From assembly GCA_963682005.1 (NCBI GenBank), contig OY820914.1, positions 744,001 through 808,000 of the forward strand: a stretch of 64,000 nucleotides of DNA. The letters run 5' to 3'. Shown piece after piece: positions 35,135-43,446 of the stretch. Position numbers and translations under genes: made by a program. A model generated the notes under the pieces. That model made no database searches. It saw nothing but the letters and a program-made list of their open reading frames with translations, and was not told the origin of the DNA. Origin of the DNA: CAIYUC01 sp963682005. Its GTDB lineage: Bacteria; Bacteroidota; Bacteroidia; Bacteroidales; FEN-979. Numbering within the stretch: the stretch's first letter is position 1; each line of letters starts with the position of its first letter.

Positions 35135-35836
35135 ATGGAAGAATGGATCAAACAGGTTGCCTCATCGGATGCCACATCGCTTTCGGTACTTCCGGCAACG
35201 CTTTTACTCGGATTCCTGGCTTCATTTACCTCCTGCTGTACAGTCCCGGTCATCGGAGCTATTGCAGGATACTCAGGTTCGCTGGGAGGTGACGGAAGAA
35301 AGAAAGCAATCTGGATCAGTGCGCTTGCCTTCTTCATCGGAACCGTCGTTTCGCTGTCGCTTGTGGGTGCGCTAACCGGACTGGTCAGCAAGGCGGTAAT
35401 AGCCGGCATCGGCAACTACTGGAAGATCGCCGCAGGGATCCTGACTATTTTCTTCGGATTATCGACGCTGAACTGGTTGCCGTTTAAAATGCCCTCCGTT
35501 AAGTTTACAACGAAAGAGTTCGGAACAGGGATCTTTTCAGCATTGCTGTTCGGACTGGCCATCGGCGGATTGTCCACGGCGTGCAATGCCTGCTGCAATC
35601 CCCTTTTCCCGATCGTTATCGGAGCTTCCTTCTTAAAAGGAGGAATATTATGGGGTGCATTGATCCTGGCAGTTTTTGCCCTGGGTTATAGCCTTCCGCT
35701 GGCAGTCGCCATGGTGGGGATCGGGCTTGGGATGGACAAATTGTCGTCTGTCGCAAAGACATTGAGTGTTATAATGAAATATGTTGCCGGGTTCCTCCTT
35801 CTCGGAATCGGATTTTATTTATTGATCACAATATGA
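35135..35836 (+). CDS. CcdA/DsbD-like membrane thiol transporter in the hgc locus
   Basis: 233 residues with about six membrane spans. The two Cys-containing spans typical of the CcdA/DsbD transmembrane family are present in variant form: Cys34-Cys35 in ASFTSCCTVPVIGA, and Cys150, Cys153, Cys154 in STACNACCNPLFP. Family members carry electrons from cytoplasmic thioredoxin to the periplasm. The extra adjacent cysteines differ from the usual single Cys per span. It overlaps hgcA by 4 nt (ATGA), so the two are translationally coupled. A role in keeping HgcB, HgcA or the upstream Cys-rich protein reduced, or in mercury handling, is a reasonable inference. Confidence 0.88.
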   Translation: MEEWIKQVASSDATSLSVLPATLLLGFLASFTSCCTVPVIGAIAGYSGSLGGDGRKKAIWISALAFFIGTVVSLSLVGALTGLVSKAVIAGIGNYWKIAAGILTIFFGLSTLNWLPFKMPSVKFTTKEFGTGIFSALLFGLAIGGLSTACNACCNPLFPIVIGASFLKGGILWGALILAVFALGYSLPLAVAMVGIGLGMDKLSSVAKTLSVIMKYVAGFLLLGIGFYLLITI

Positions 35837-36870
35837 ATAAACAGCTTGCCTATGTTACAGGGAATATAGCTTCTCCTGCCGGCGATATCCCTAAGGTTTC
35901 AACAACGCTATCCGGCAAGGATATCTTGCAGACAATAGGCGTCAGATGGGATATCAACCGCGACAGTTACACCGTTGCTCCGGGACTTTATGCTGTCGGA
36001 GAACCCGGTGCCGGTTCCGATGTTTTCGTTACCGCCAACTACAAGTTCAGCTTTGATGTGGTGAGGAAGAACCTTTCCGGCCTCAATGCATGGATACTTG
36101 TTCTCGACACGAAGGGCATCAATGTATGGTGCGCCGCAGGAAAAGGAACCTTCGGAACCAAAGAACTGGTCAACAGGATCCGGCTGACTTCGCTGGAAAA
36201 CATAATTGCACATAAAAGGCTTATCCTCCCCCAGCTTGGAGCAGTTGGCGTTTCCGCACACAAAGTGAAGGAAGAGACCGGTTTTACCGTGATCTATGGT
36301 CCCGTCAGGGCTGCCGATATCAGGGAATTTGTCGATCTCAAATACAAGCCGACCCGGGAAATGAGGAAAGTGACCTTTCCTTTTAAAGACAGGATGAAGC
36401 AGATCCCCGTGGATTCCATCTACAGGATATCATACCTTTTCGGAGCATTTATCCTGTTTTTCCTGTTGTCGGGTATCAATCACCTGAGTTTCTCATTGCA
36501 GCTTGCTGTCGATAACGGGCTGAAGGCCCTCCTCAGCCTTTTCCTTGGCTATATTGCGGGCATTGTTTTCACTCCTTTGCTCCTGCCCTATATCCCGGCG
36601 AAAAGGTTTGCACTGAAAGGGATGATCATGGGGATCATTGTTTCCGTCATCCTGCTGTTTTTTCACATTCTGGGGAACGGACTCATCGAAATCGTTTCAT
36701 GGTTCCTGATGATCTCGGCGATTTCCTCGTTCATGGCGATGAACTTCACCGGATCGTCCACCTATACTTCGTTGTCAGGGGTCCAGAAAGAGATGAAAGT
36801 GGCGGTCCCGGTTCAGATCTCCTTTGCAGGAATTGGCTTTATTCTATTTGTTATCAGTAAATTTGTATAA
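35833..36870 (+). CDS. hgcA: HgcA, corrinoid mercury methyltransferase
   Basis: 345 residues. The N-terminal ~170 residues form the corrinoid-binding domain, related to the CFeSP large subunit. It carries the diagnostic cap-helix motif NVWCAAGK at 97-104; Cys100 is the expected lower axial thiolate to cobalt. The region TVIYGPVRAADIREF follows. The C-terminal part has five membrane spans (about 195-345), as known for HgcA. HgcA transfers a methyl group from its corrinoid to Hg(II), giving methylmercury, with electrons from HgcB. The start overlaps the ccdA-like stop (ATGA) and hgcB follows 10 nt downstream. Length and motif match genuine HgcA and not plain CFeSP, which lacks the membrane domain. 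Confidence 0.96.
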   Translation: MNKQLAYVTGNIASPAGDIPKVSTTLSGKDILQTIGVRWDINRDSYTVAPGLYAVGEPGAGSDVFVTANYKFSFDVVRKNLSGLNAWILVLDTKGINVWCAAGKGTFGTKELVNRIRLTSLENIIAHKRLILPQLGAVGVSAHKVKEETGFTVIYGPVRAADIREFVDLKYKPTREMRKVTFPFKDRMKQIPVDSIYRISYLFGAFILFFLLSGINHLSFSLQLAVDNGLKALLSLFLGYIAGIVFTPLLLPYIPAKRFALKGMIMGIIVSVILLFFHILGNGLIEIVSWFLMISAISSFMAMNFTGSSTYTSLSGVQKEMKVAVPVQISFAGIGFILFVISKFV

Positions 36871-36880
36871 AACAGGAAGT

Positions 36881-37180
36881 ATGTTCGGATTGGTTTACAT
36901 GAAAGATGTTGTGACACTCCGCCTGGATGAGGAGAAGTGCAACGCCTGCGGGATGTGCGTGAAAGTGTGTCCGCATGAGGTATTCGAACTCAGCGGGAAG
37001 AAAGCGCACATTGTCAAACGCGATGCCTGCATGGAATGCGGGGCTTGTGCGCTCAACTGCGCCCAGGACGCAATTTATGTCAAAAGCGGGGTCGGATGCG
37101 CCGCAGGGATCATCGAAGGCATCCTCAGGGGAACGGAGCCGACGTGCGGGTGTGGTGATGGAGCGGCGGGATGCTGTTGA
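36881..37180 (+). CDS. hgcB: HgcB, ferredoxin partner of HgcA
   Basis: 99 residues from the ATG at 36881. Two 4Fe-4S motifs: Cys20-x2-Cys23-x2-Cys26-x3-Cys30 and Cys50-x2-Cys53-x2-Cys56-x3-Cys60. The HgcB-specific Cys73 lies in GVGCAAGII, and the tail has Cys89, Cys91 and the terminal pair Cys98-Cys99. HgcB reduces the corrinoid of HgcA and its Cys73 and tail cysteines are needed for mercury methylation in studied strains. This start puts the key cysteine at position 73, as in the model protein; the open frame extends back to 36824 inside hgcA, and MKD at 36899 is another option. AGGAAG lies just before 36881, unusually close. Confidence 0.95.
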   Translation: MFGLVYMKDVVTLRLDEEKCNACGMCVKVCPHEVFELSGKKAHIVKRDACMECGACALNCAQDAIYVKSGVGCAAGIIEGILRGTEPTCGCGDGAAGCC

Positions 37181-37183
37181 CTA

Positions 37184-37345
37184 AATTACGAATTACGGAT
37201 TACGAATTAAGTGAAGAGTGAAAAGTGAAAAGTGAAAATCCGTGAAGATCAGTGTTCGCCGAAGGCGATCCGCGTCATCCGTGTTCTCTTTTTATTTTTT
37301 TACCACAGAGTCACAGAGAAGGCACAAAGGGCACAGAGAAAAATC
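37184..37345. repeat. Composite word repeats after hgcB
   Basis: In order: ATTACGAATTACGGATTACG words (37185-37210), tandem AGTGAAAAGTGAAA, a CGCC-GAA-GGCG hairpin with ATCCGTG/ATCCGCG words (37240-37285), then CCACAGAGTCACAGAGAAGGC. Each word type recurs elsewhere in the window. It separates hgcB from the convergent gene at 37365. Confidence 0.6.
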
Positions 37346-37364
37346 AAACACAATCTTCATCCGG

Positions 37365-39464
37365 TTATTTAAGGATGGAGATCTTTTTACTTACAACGAA
37401 CAACTTTGAACTAAGTGTTAGAAGATACAGACCGTTGTCAAGATGATCAAGGTTGAGGGTCAGCCATTCCGAACGGGGAATCCTTACCTCCTGGTGAACA
37501 ATCCTGCCATTCAAATCCGTGACCCTGATTGATACTTCTTCATCGATAACCTTTCCGAAGTCTATTTTAATCTTCCCGGTGGAAGGATTCGGACTGAGAA
37601 CCAACTGTATCTCATTGCCAGTGCCGGTTTCTGTAATCCCGTTGAAAGAGCGTCCGTCAGGCAGCGTGTTTGACAGGTAGGCACCCCGGATGATATCGAT
37701 CATCTGCTCCAGTTTCGGCACCGAGGGCATGGAATCCACGGTGGCATAATTACGCGCGAAAATGTAAGCGATATCGAGCTCATTCACTTCCCCCGGGTGA
37801 AAGGTGAAGGGGCCCATGGAGCCTATACCCCTGATTTCATTCGGGGGAATTCCTGCAATTGATTGAGTCCAGTTGTGTGGACCATTTGGCGGTTGGCAGC
37901 CGACGCCCCAGTTCAGGCTGTCAGACCACCCTGGAAATAGAAAATTGCATTCGGGGCCGTATCCCCCGGCAGAAGCATTTCCTCCCCCGCCGTAGACAAA
38001 ACGGGTGCTGTCACCCCACCGTGCCTGCATAAATTTATAATACCTGTCATAAGCAAAATAGTCCCACTGTGACGGAGGATTGATGGAATGATTATAAGCA
38101 AATGTTGTCATTCCATATCTTTCGTTATCGACAACTCCATCCCCGAAATTCAGCCCGTTGACGCTTTCATTGCAGAGTTGGAGGCCTGTATTGTCTTTCG
38201 CCGGATTGTCAATGCCATCGGGGTCTTTTAGCGGTCCGCCCAAGATCGTAACCGCTTCCGCGGGAGGAAAAGCACCATAGGCCCAGGCCTGCCCCGAACC
38301 ATCGACAGGATCCCCGTTGTAACCAATATAGCTTCCGCGCTGAACATCGCTTTTCACATAATCATCCTCTGCATAACCAATGTCAAAATCTGTAAAGATC
38401 CCAAGCCATGCATCATGATAAATTTCAGTCGACCGGTTGATGATCTTGTAATTGAGAAAGACCGTGTTCTTAAAGGCTGAATCTGAAGGAAGATCAAATT
38501 CATATGCCATTCCATGGACTTCAATGCCCAGTTTCGCACCTTGTGTTTCGGAATGGTAATTCATGTCGTCGTTGAAGATGAACCAGAGGGCCTGGTCGCC
38601 GCGGATCAGGGGATAATCCCCGTTGAAGGGGTTGTAAAATCCATCCCCGTTATTGTCATAATAAGGAGCGAGGTCCGGGGCCTGGCCCAGCGCGGTATTC
38701 GCGTTTCCCGGCCAGAAAACGACATCATGAATGGGGATGTAACCTGCATCCTGCCAGTGTGCTTTATGATATTCGATGTCCGACCTTTTCAGGTTCCAGA
38801 CATAATTCCATATCGTATCCTGGTATTCCGAGTAGCTGGCAGAATCCATCACGGGCCCGGCAAAAAAATCGGCTTTTGTCCCGGGGGTTGCCACGAAAGG
38901 CCCCTGGCGATACCGTTCCGCAGCGACATGCATATTATTCCCGGCATCCAGTCCCCCGATCCACAATGCACTGCAAAAAACGGGGGACTGCAAGGTTCCT
39001 TTCGGAACAGTGAAGCCGGGGAAGTCTGAATCCGAGGGGTGGAAATGGTTTCCCCAGGCATTGAACCGGGCAGACACATTATTAATCGTGAGTGAATCAT
39101 AACTGTAATCACGAACACGGAAAATGATAGCCGCAACCAGGGATGTATCCAATGTGGTTATATCAGCAAACCAATATTGGCCCAATCTTGTTCCATTGTG
39201 TCCCCAGTACCTCACCTCAAAGGTGTAAATACCCTTTGTGTAATGCTCATAATAGATGCCTGACCACGCTCCGCAATAGACATGAACGGAATCACCGGCC
39301 GGATAAATGTCATTTGCAAGAAGATCAATTGTCACCGGTATTCCAGGCACGATATCGATCGTATCATTGACAGCCTGAACCGACTGGCCCCGGAGGGCGC
39401 TTCCCGAAAAGAGAAGAAAAAGGGAAGCAAGAAAGCCTAAAGAAAGTACATGTCTTGACTTCAT
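37365..39464 (-). CDS. Large T9SS-exported protein of unknown function
   Basis: 699 residues. A signal peptide ends near SALRGQS. A short Ig/cadherin-like piece with IPVTIDLLANDIYPAGD follows. The main part (about 80-600) is a long secreted region with Tyr/Trp/Asp-rich stretches such as YDNNGDGFYNPFNGDYPLIR, resembling calcium-binding loops. I recognise no enzyme family. The C-terminus, beginning VLSPNPSTGK and ending KISILK, is a T9SS type A sorting domain. The gene is convergent with hgcB and unrelated to it in function as far as can be seen. Confidence 0.8.
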   Translation of the reverse strand: MKSRHVLSLGFLASLFLLFSGSALRGQSVQAVNDTIDIVPGIPVTIDLLANDIYPAGDSVHVYCGAWSGIYYEHYTKGIYTFEVRYWGHNGTRLGQYWFADITTLDTSLVAAIIFRVRDYSYDSLTINNVSARFNAWGNHFHPSDSDFPGFTVPKGTLQSPVFCSALWIGGLDAGNNMHVAAERYRQGPFVATPGTKADFFAGPVMDSASYSEYQDTIWNYVWNLKRSDIEYHKAHWQDAGYIPIHDVVFWPGNANTALGQAPDLAPYYDNNGDGFYNPFNGDYPLIRGDQALWFIFNDDMNYHSETQGAKLGIEVHGMAYEFDLPSDSAFKNTVFLNYKIINRSTEIYHDAWLGIFTDFDIGYAEDDYVKSDVQRGSYIGYNGDPVDGSGQAWAYGAFPPAEAVTILGGPLKDPDGIDNPAKDNTGLQLCNESVNGLNFGDGVVDNERYGMTTFAYNHSINPPSQWDYFAYDRYYKFMQARWGDSTRFVYGGGGNASAGGYGPECNFLFPGWSDSLNWGVGCQPPNGPHNWTQSIAGIPPNEIRGIGSMGPFTFHPGEVNELDIAYIFARNYATVDSMPSVPKLEQMIDIIRGAYLSNTLPDGRSFNGITETGTGNEIQLVLSPNPSTGKIKIDFGKVIDEEVSIRVTDLNGRIVHQEVRIPRSEWLTLNLDHLDNGLYLLTLSSKLFVVSKKISILK

Positions 39465-39609
39465 GGTTTTTTTGTTTTAGGAAGGAGATATTTGGATGAT
39501 GTAAATATAAGAAGAAATCCAGGGAAATCAAATCCAAAATTGTAAAATCTAAAATGGCAAAATAGTTGGACTCATCTAACTTTCTGCCTTTCTTTCAAAA
39601 TTTTCCCTT

Positions 39610-42600
39610 CTATCTGACCACAAACTTCTTCATCATATCCCCTCCTTTTGAGTGTATTCTGAGAAGGTACAATCCTATGGATAAGCCTGGAATTGAGATG
39701 TTGCGGGTGAATTGATCACTTCCGGCCATTGCTTTTTCACTGAAGATGATCTTTCCTGAAGAACTGAAGATCGTGATATCAATGTTCCCGGGATCAGGAT
39801 TGTCCAGGGATAACCTGAATTTCCCGTCGTTCGGGTTCGGAGTGATGGTTATACCGGTCTCATGACCAGTTGAACTGATCCCCACCGGGTGAAGCATTTG
39901 GATCCTGACGTTGTCGACAAAGACTGACTGTCCCCAGTGACCGATGTTGCGAAAGGCAACTATGACGGCTTGCTGGCCGGGAAAGTCCCCGATCTCGATG
40001 GAGTCGGTACGCCACTGGGTTGCATCAGGAATGAACATCTCAGAAGTGAGGCCTGGCGCGGTGGCCAGCTCCTGCCCGCCTTTGCGGTAATATTCGATGT
40101 ATGACTCGCCGCAATCCGCCGTGGCAAGCACTGCAATGGTGTCGGAATATTGTCCGCCATACTCTGAATACGCAACATCGAAGAGAACTCTGGCGACACC
40201 GATGGATGAAAAATCAAGCTTGGCTGTCCACACTTCATCCTGGTGACCTACGACATCGATATCGAAATTATCAAAAAGAAGGCTGTTGCTACTCAGTCCG
40301 AAACCTCCGCAAACGTTGGTAACAGCCCAGTTCACACCGTCATTCGCATCATCCATCAGTTTCCAGTCGTCCGGCAGGTTCCCGGCTTCAAATCCTTCAG
40401 CCAGCGGAACTGAAGCAATGGTTGATGCCGTGATGAAACCCGGCCTGGTGATCGTATCTGTCATATTCCCATCCGTTACGATCAGGGTCACATCGTAAGA
40501 CCCGGGCTGAGTATAAACAACCGACGGGTTATAAAGTGAGGAAGAGGAAGGATTGCCCCCCGGAAACAGCCAGTGGCATGTAGCATTCCCGCTGCAAACG
40601 CTATGGTTTACGAACCGGATGGTATCGCCGGGACAATAGAATGACGCATAATTGGCTGAGAAATTGGCCATCAGCTGTGACGAATCGACCAAACTTGTTT
40701 CCCAGATCGCCATGTTCCAGGTTCCAAGCCGGAGTTTCCTGTCCCTGTAAAAAGGAACGATCCTGAGCGGATCGATCCCGGTAGGAAGACCGCTGATCAT
40801 GGGCTGCCAATCGGACATCGAATTATTCCGGTTATATACCAGTCCGTTCATGGCGGCGAGGTAAACCATGCCGTTCGTGCCGGCCTGGACAGCCATCGTC
40901 TTTATATGCACATCGTTGAGTGTTGAAGTAGACAGGTTCGACCAGCTTGTTCCGCCATTCACCGTATGGTAAACCTTTTGTCCGCTGCTGCCGTAAGTAA
41001 AAGCGATCCAGAGTTCATCAGGGTTTGAATAACTCAGGGTAAAAACAAGGTTCCGTGTGCTCAAAGGAAGGTTCAGCATCGTCCAGGTGACTCCTTCATC
41101 TGAACTGCGGAGAAGCCTGCTCACATTCCCGATCACAACCTGGGCGTAGAAGATCTCCGGGTTGGAAAAGCTTTGCTCGATCCAGTAAACTTTATTATCG
41201 GGATTCGTGGTGAAGGAATAGACCGGCATGAAGGAACTTCCGCCATCCACGCTTTTCATGAACTGGTTGTTCTTCCCCATATAAGCCACATTCCAGTAAC
41301 GCCAGTCGAAGATGATCCTTGAACTCCCGTTTTCCCAGTACGATTCGTTAGGTGCATTATACAGGCTGAATGTTTTCAGCAGACTGTCGGCTGATTTGGG
41401 CAGGACACGACCGCCGATGTCTGAGAAATATGTTTTCCGTTCATCGCTGTAATTCACATACCCGGTAGGTGCTTCACCTCCGCCCAGGGCCAGGAAGGTC
41501 TTTTCAGGATAATCCTGGTAAAAAGCGGCATTTCCGTTATGATATCGTCCGCCGACCATGATGTCGTCATTCCAGCCCTGGTCGAAACCCCAGAAAGCGC
41601 CGGCCTGTATGCCATTGCAAAGGGAAGTATGGGTGTTGAACAGGTCGGTGGAATAGCTTACCCCGCCGTCGCTGGCATTCCAGACTTCTTCGGTTGATGC
41701 AGATGTTTTGTAGACTTTGAGTTCCTGGATATCGACATGAAGAAATGGAATATCGCCGATATAACCGCCAACTGCCTGGTAGGTTGCCGCACCGTCATTG
41801 CTTCTCCAGAGGTTCAGCCCGCCGATCAGGAGTTTGTTTTCATTTAACTGGGAAACGATCAGCGCGGTATTGTAATAGATCTGGTTATAGGTGCTTGAAT
41901 GGCCGTCGAAATCCATCAGGTTCGGATGGGTATCAAGGTCGTATGGCTGGCCGATGAGCTGCTGGGGAAGTGTCCACGATTCACCTGCATTGGTGCTGGA
42001 ATATACACCGATATACCCGCCCAGCTGCAGGTTCGCATTCGTATTGCTGTTGCCGACCAGCAGCACGTAAACCCTGTTCGGATTTGCTTTTGTGACTGCG
42101 ATCCGGCCGCCATGGCTCTCGATCTTCCCGAGATCCGCTGCCGGAACGGCAAACCAGCCGCTGGGCTTTTTGGTAAAGGTTTGTCCGCCGTTCACCGATT
42201 TGAAGAATTCGGGGGATTTTGTGGCCGGGTTATACTGGAGGGCATAGACCGTATTCGGGTCGGTTGGCCTGATCGCAACCGACATGCTTTCATTCGTAAG
42301 GATCAGCGACCAGTTTGAACCTCCGTCGGTAGTCCGGTAGAACCCTTTGTCACAGGCGGCATAGATGATCTGCGGATTGGAAGGGCTGTATTCGATCTGC
42401 CAGGGATTCACATTGGAAGCCTGGAAAGCCGCATCGCCGGTGAGCTGCCAGGTACTTCCGCCATTCGTTGTTTTATAGATCAAACCGGATGCACCAAACA
42501 GCACTTCATTCTCATTTGAAGGATTGATAGCAACAGCAGAAACGGAATAAATGAGCAATCCCTGTGAAACCAGCGTCCAGTGCTGGCCTTTGTCGACCGA

Positions 42601-43122
42601 CTTGTAGAGACCGCCGGATTCCGTACCGCAGTAAAGGAGGTTGGGATTTGACATGCTCTGATCGATGCAATAGACATTGGCCTGTTCTGTCAGCGGAAAT
42701 AGCGAATCCGTTTCCGAGTACCTGCCCCGGAGATGGACTTTCGGTCCGGCAAAGGTCCAGGGAGCCGTTGTTTTCATTCCATGCAAAGGTTTTTGAAGCG
42801 ATGAATTTCTGTCTTCTATCCTCTTTTTTTCCATCATCGAAACCGGCTGAACGAACCCGTTTTCATCGATATCCCTGCTTACCGACATTCTCCAGCGCAT
42901 ATAGTATCGGGTAAAGGATGTTTCCGTGAAAGGAACCTGCCTGTAATATGCCGTAACAGCGCTATCGACCTTGTAAACATTCGGTTTTTCGCTGTACATC
43001 AGCTTTACCCAGGCCGGAAGTGACGGATCATCAGGGGTGATCTTCGGTTCCATGAACTGGCAAATGCCGCTGAACGGGACCAGGAGCAAGATCAATAATG
43101 AGGAGAGGAAAAGTCTTTTCAT
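39610..43122 (-). CDS. T9SS-exported sortilin-like propeller with PKD and adhesin-like domain
   Basis: 1170 residues. A signal peptide ends near FSGICQ. Residues ~150-790 hold VPS10/sortilin or BNR-like repeats with YCGTESGGLYKSVDKGQHW, TTNGGSTW, RTTDGGSNW and similar. Next is a PKD domain (about 810-890; FVNHSVCSGNATCHWLFPGG, then YTQPGSYDVTLIVTDG), then a choice-of-anchor/MAM-like jelly roll (about 895-1075; EGFEAGNLPDDW), then a T9SS type A domain beginning ITPNPNDGK. The composition fits a cell-surface adhesin or protease-associated protein. It follows the 37365-39464 gene in the same direction with 145 nt between them. Confidence 0.85.
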   Translation of the reverse strand: MKRLFLSSLLILLLVPFSGICQFMEPKITPDDPSLPAWVKLMYSEKPNVYKVDSAVTAYYRQVPFTETSFTRYYMRWRMSVSRDIDENGFVQPVSMMEKKRIEDRNSSLQKPLHGMKTTAPWTFAGPKVHLRGRYSETDSLFPLTEQANVYCIDQSMSNPNLLYCGTESGGLYKSVDKGQHWTLVSQGLLIYSVSAVAINPSNENEVLFGASGLIYKTTNGGSTWQLTGDAAFQASNVNPWQIEYSPSNPQIIYAACDKGFYRTTDGGSNWSLILTNESMSVAIRPTDPNTVYALQYNPATKSPEFFKSVNGGQTFTKKPSGWFAVPAADLGKIESHGGRIAVTKANPNRVYVLLVGNSNTNANLQLGGYIGVYSSTNAGESWTLPQQLIGQPYDLDTHPNLMDFDGHSSTYNQIYYNTALIVSQLNENKLLIGGLNLWRSNDGAATYQAVGGYIGDIPFLHVDIQELKVYKTSASTEEVWNASDGGVSYSTDLFNTHTSLCNGIQAGAFWGFDQGWNDDIMVGGRYHNGNAAFYQDYPEKTFLALGGGEAPTGYVNYSDERKTYFSDIGGRVLPKSADSLLKTFSLYNAPNESYWENGSSRIIFDWRYWNVAYMGKNNQFMKSVDGGSSFMPVYSFTTNPDNKVYWIEQSFSNPEIFYAQVVIGNVSRLLRSSDEGVTWTMLNLPLSTRNLVFTLSYSNPDELWIAFTYGSSGQKVYHTVNGGTSWSNLSTSTLNDVHIKTMAVQAGTNGMVYLAAMNGLVYNRNNSMSDWQPMISGLPTGIDPLRIVPFYRDRKLRLGTWNMAIWETSLVDSSQLMANFSANYASFYCPGDTIRFVNHSVCSGNATCHWLFPGGNPSSSSLYNPSVVYTQPGSYDVTLIVTDGNMTDTITRPGFITASTIASVPLAEGFEAGNLPDDWKLMDDANDGVNWAVTNVCGGFGLSSNSLLFDNFDIDVVGHQDEVWTAKLDFSSIGVARVLFDVAYSEYGGQYSDTIAVLATADCGESYIEYYRKGGQELATAPGLTSEMFIPDATQWRTDSIEIGDFPGQQAVIVAFRNIGHWGQSVFVDNVRIQMLHPVGISSTGHETGITITPNPNDGKFRLSLDNPDPGNIDITIFSSSGKIIFSEKAMAGSDQFTRNISIPGLSIGLYLLRIHSKGGDMMKKFVVR

Positions 43123-43284
43123 TGTATTTTGTTTATGTTCACATTTCTACATTAATGTCTGAGAAAAACTTCTTAGGAATCCTTTCAACAGTCACATATA
43201 GAACCAGGGATTTTGTGCAACGATCCGTTCAATCCAAATGGATGCAAGCGCCATCATGGAACGCTATGTGTTAGTTGCGGATCA

Positions 43285-43440
43285 TTAATCTAAATCCAGG
43301 ATAACTTTGATGTTGTCCTTGACTTTTTCAACCAATTCATTTGAAAGTAAACCAACCTTTTTAATCAACCTTGAATTATCAATAGCACGGATCTGATCAA
43401 TCATAATATCACAATTTTCAACGCAACTAACGTTTATGGG
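43285..43440 (-). pseudogene. MazF/PemK-like toxin, 5'-truncated remnant
   Basis: On the minus strand, 51 codons ending in TAA at 43285-43287 read DIMIDQIRAIDNSRLIKKVG and then LLSNELVEKVKDNIKVILDL. This matches the C-terminal helix of MazF-type endoribonuclease toxins (the DQIRAIDxxRL and LGxL motif region). An in-frame stop (TAA at 43441-43443) closes the frame on the 5' side, so the catalytic N-terminus is missing. It abuts the end of the AT-rich gene at 43447, suggesting that a rearrangement cut the toxin gene. No antitoxin is seen. Confidence 0.7.
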
Positions 43441-43446
43441 TTATTA

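Noticed and set aside
35833..36870. HgcA as an ordinary CFeSP corrinoid subunit of the acetyl-CoA pathway
   Set aside because: The cap-helix Cys motif, five membrane spans and adjacent hgcB are specific to HgcA; no other acetyl-CoA pathway genes are present.
37210..37240. Short direct repeats AGTGAAA as a CRISPR
   Set aside because: Units are 7-8 nt with no spacers; it is a simple tandem word repeat.
38514..39029. 171-codon plus-strand frame
   Set aside because: Antisense shadow of the T9SS protein at 37365-39464, with no motif of its own.
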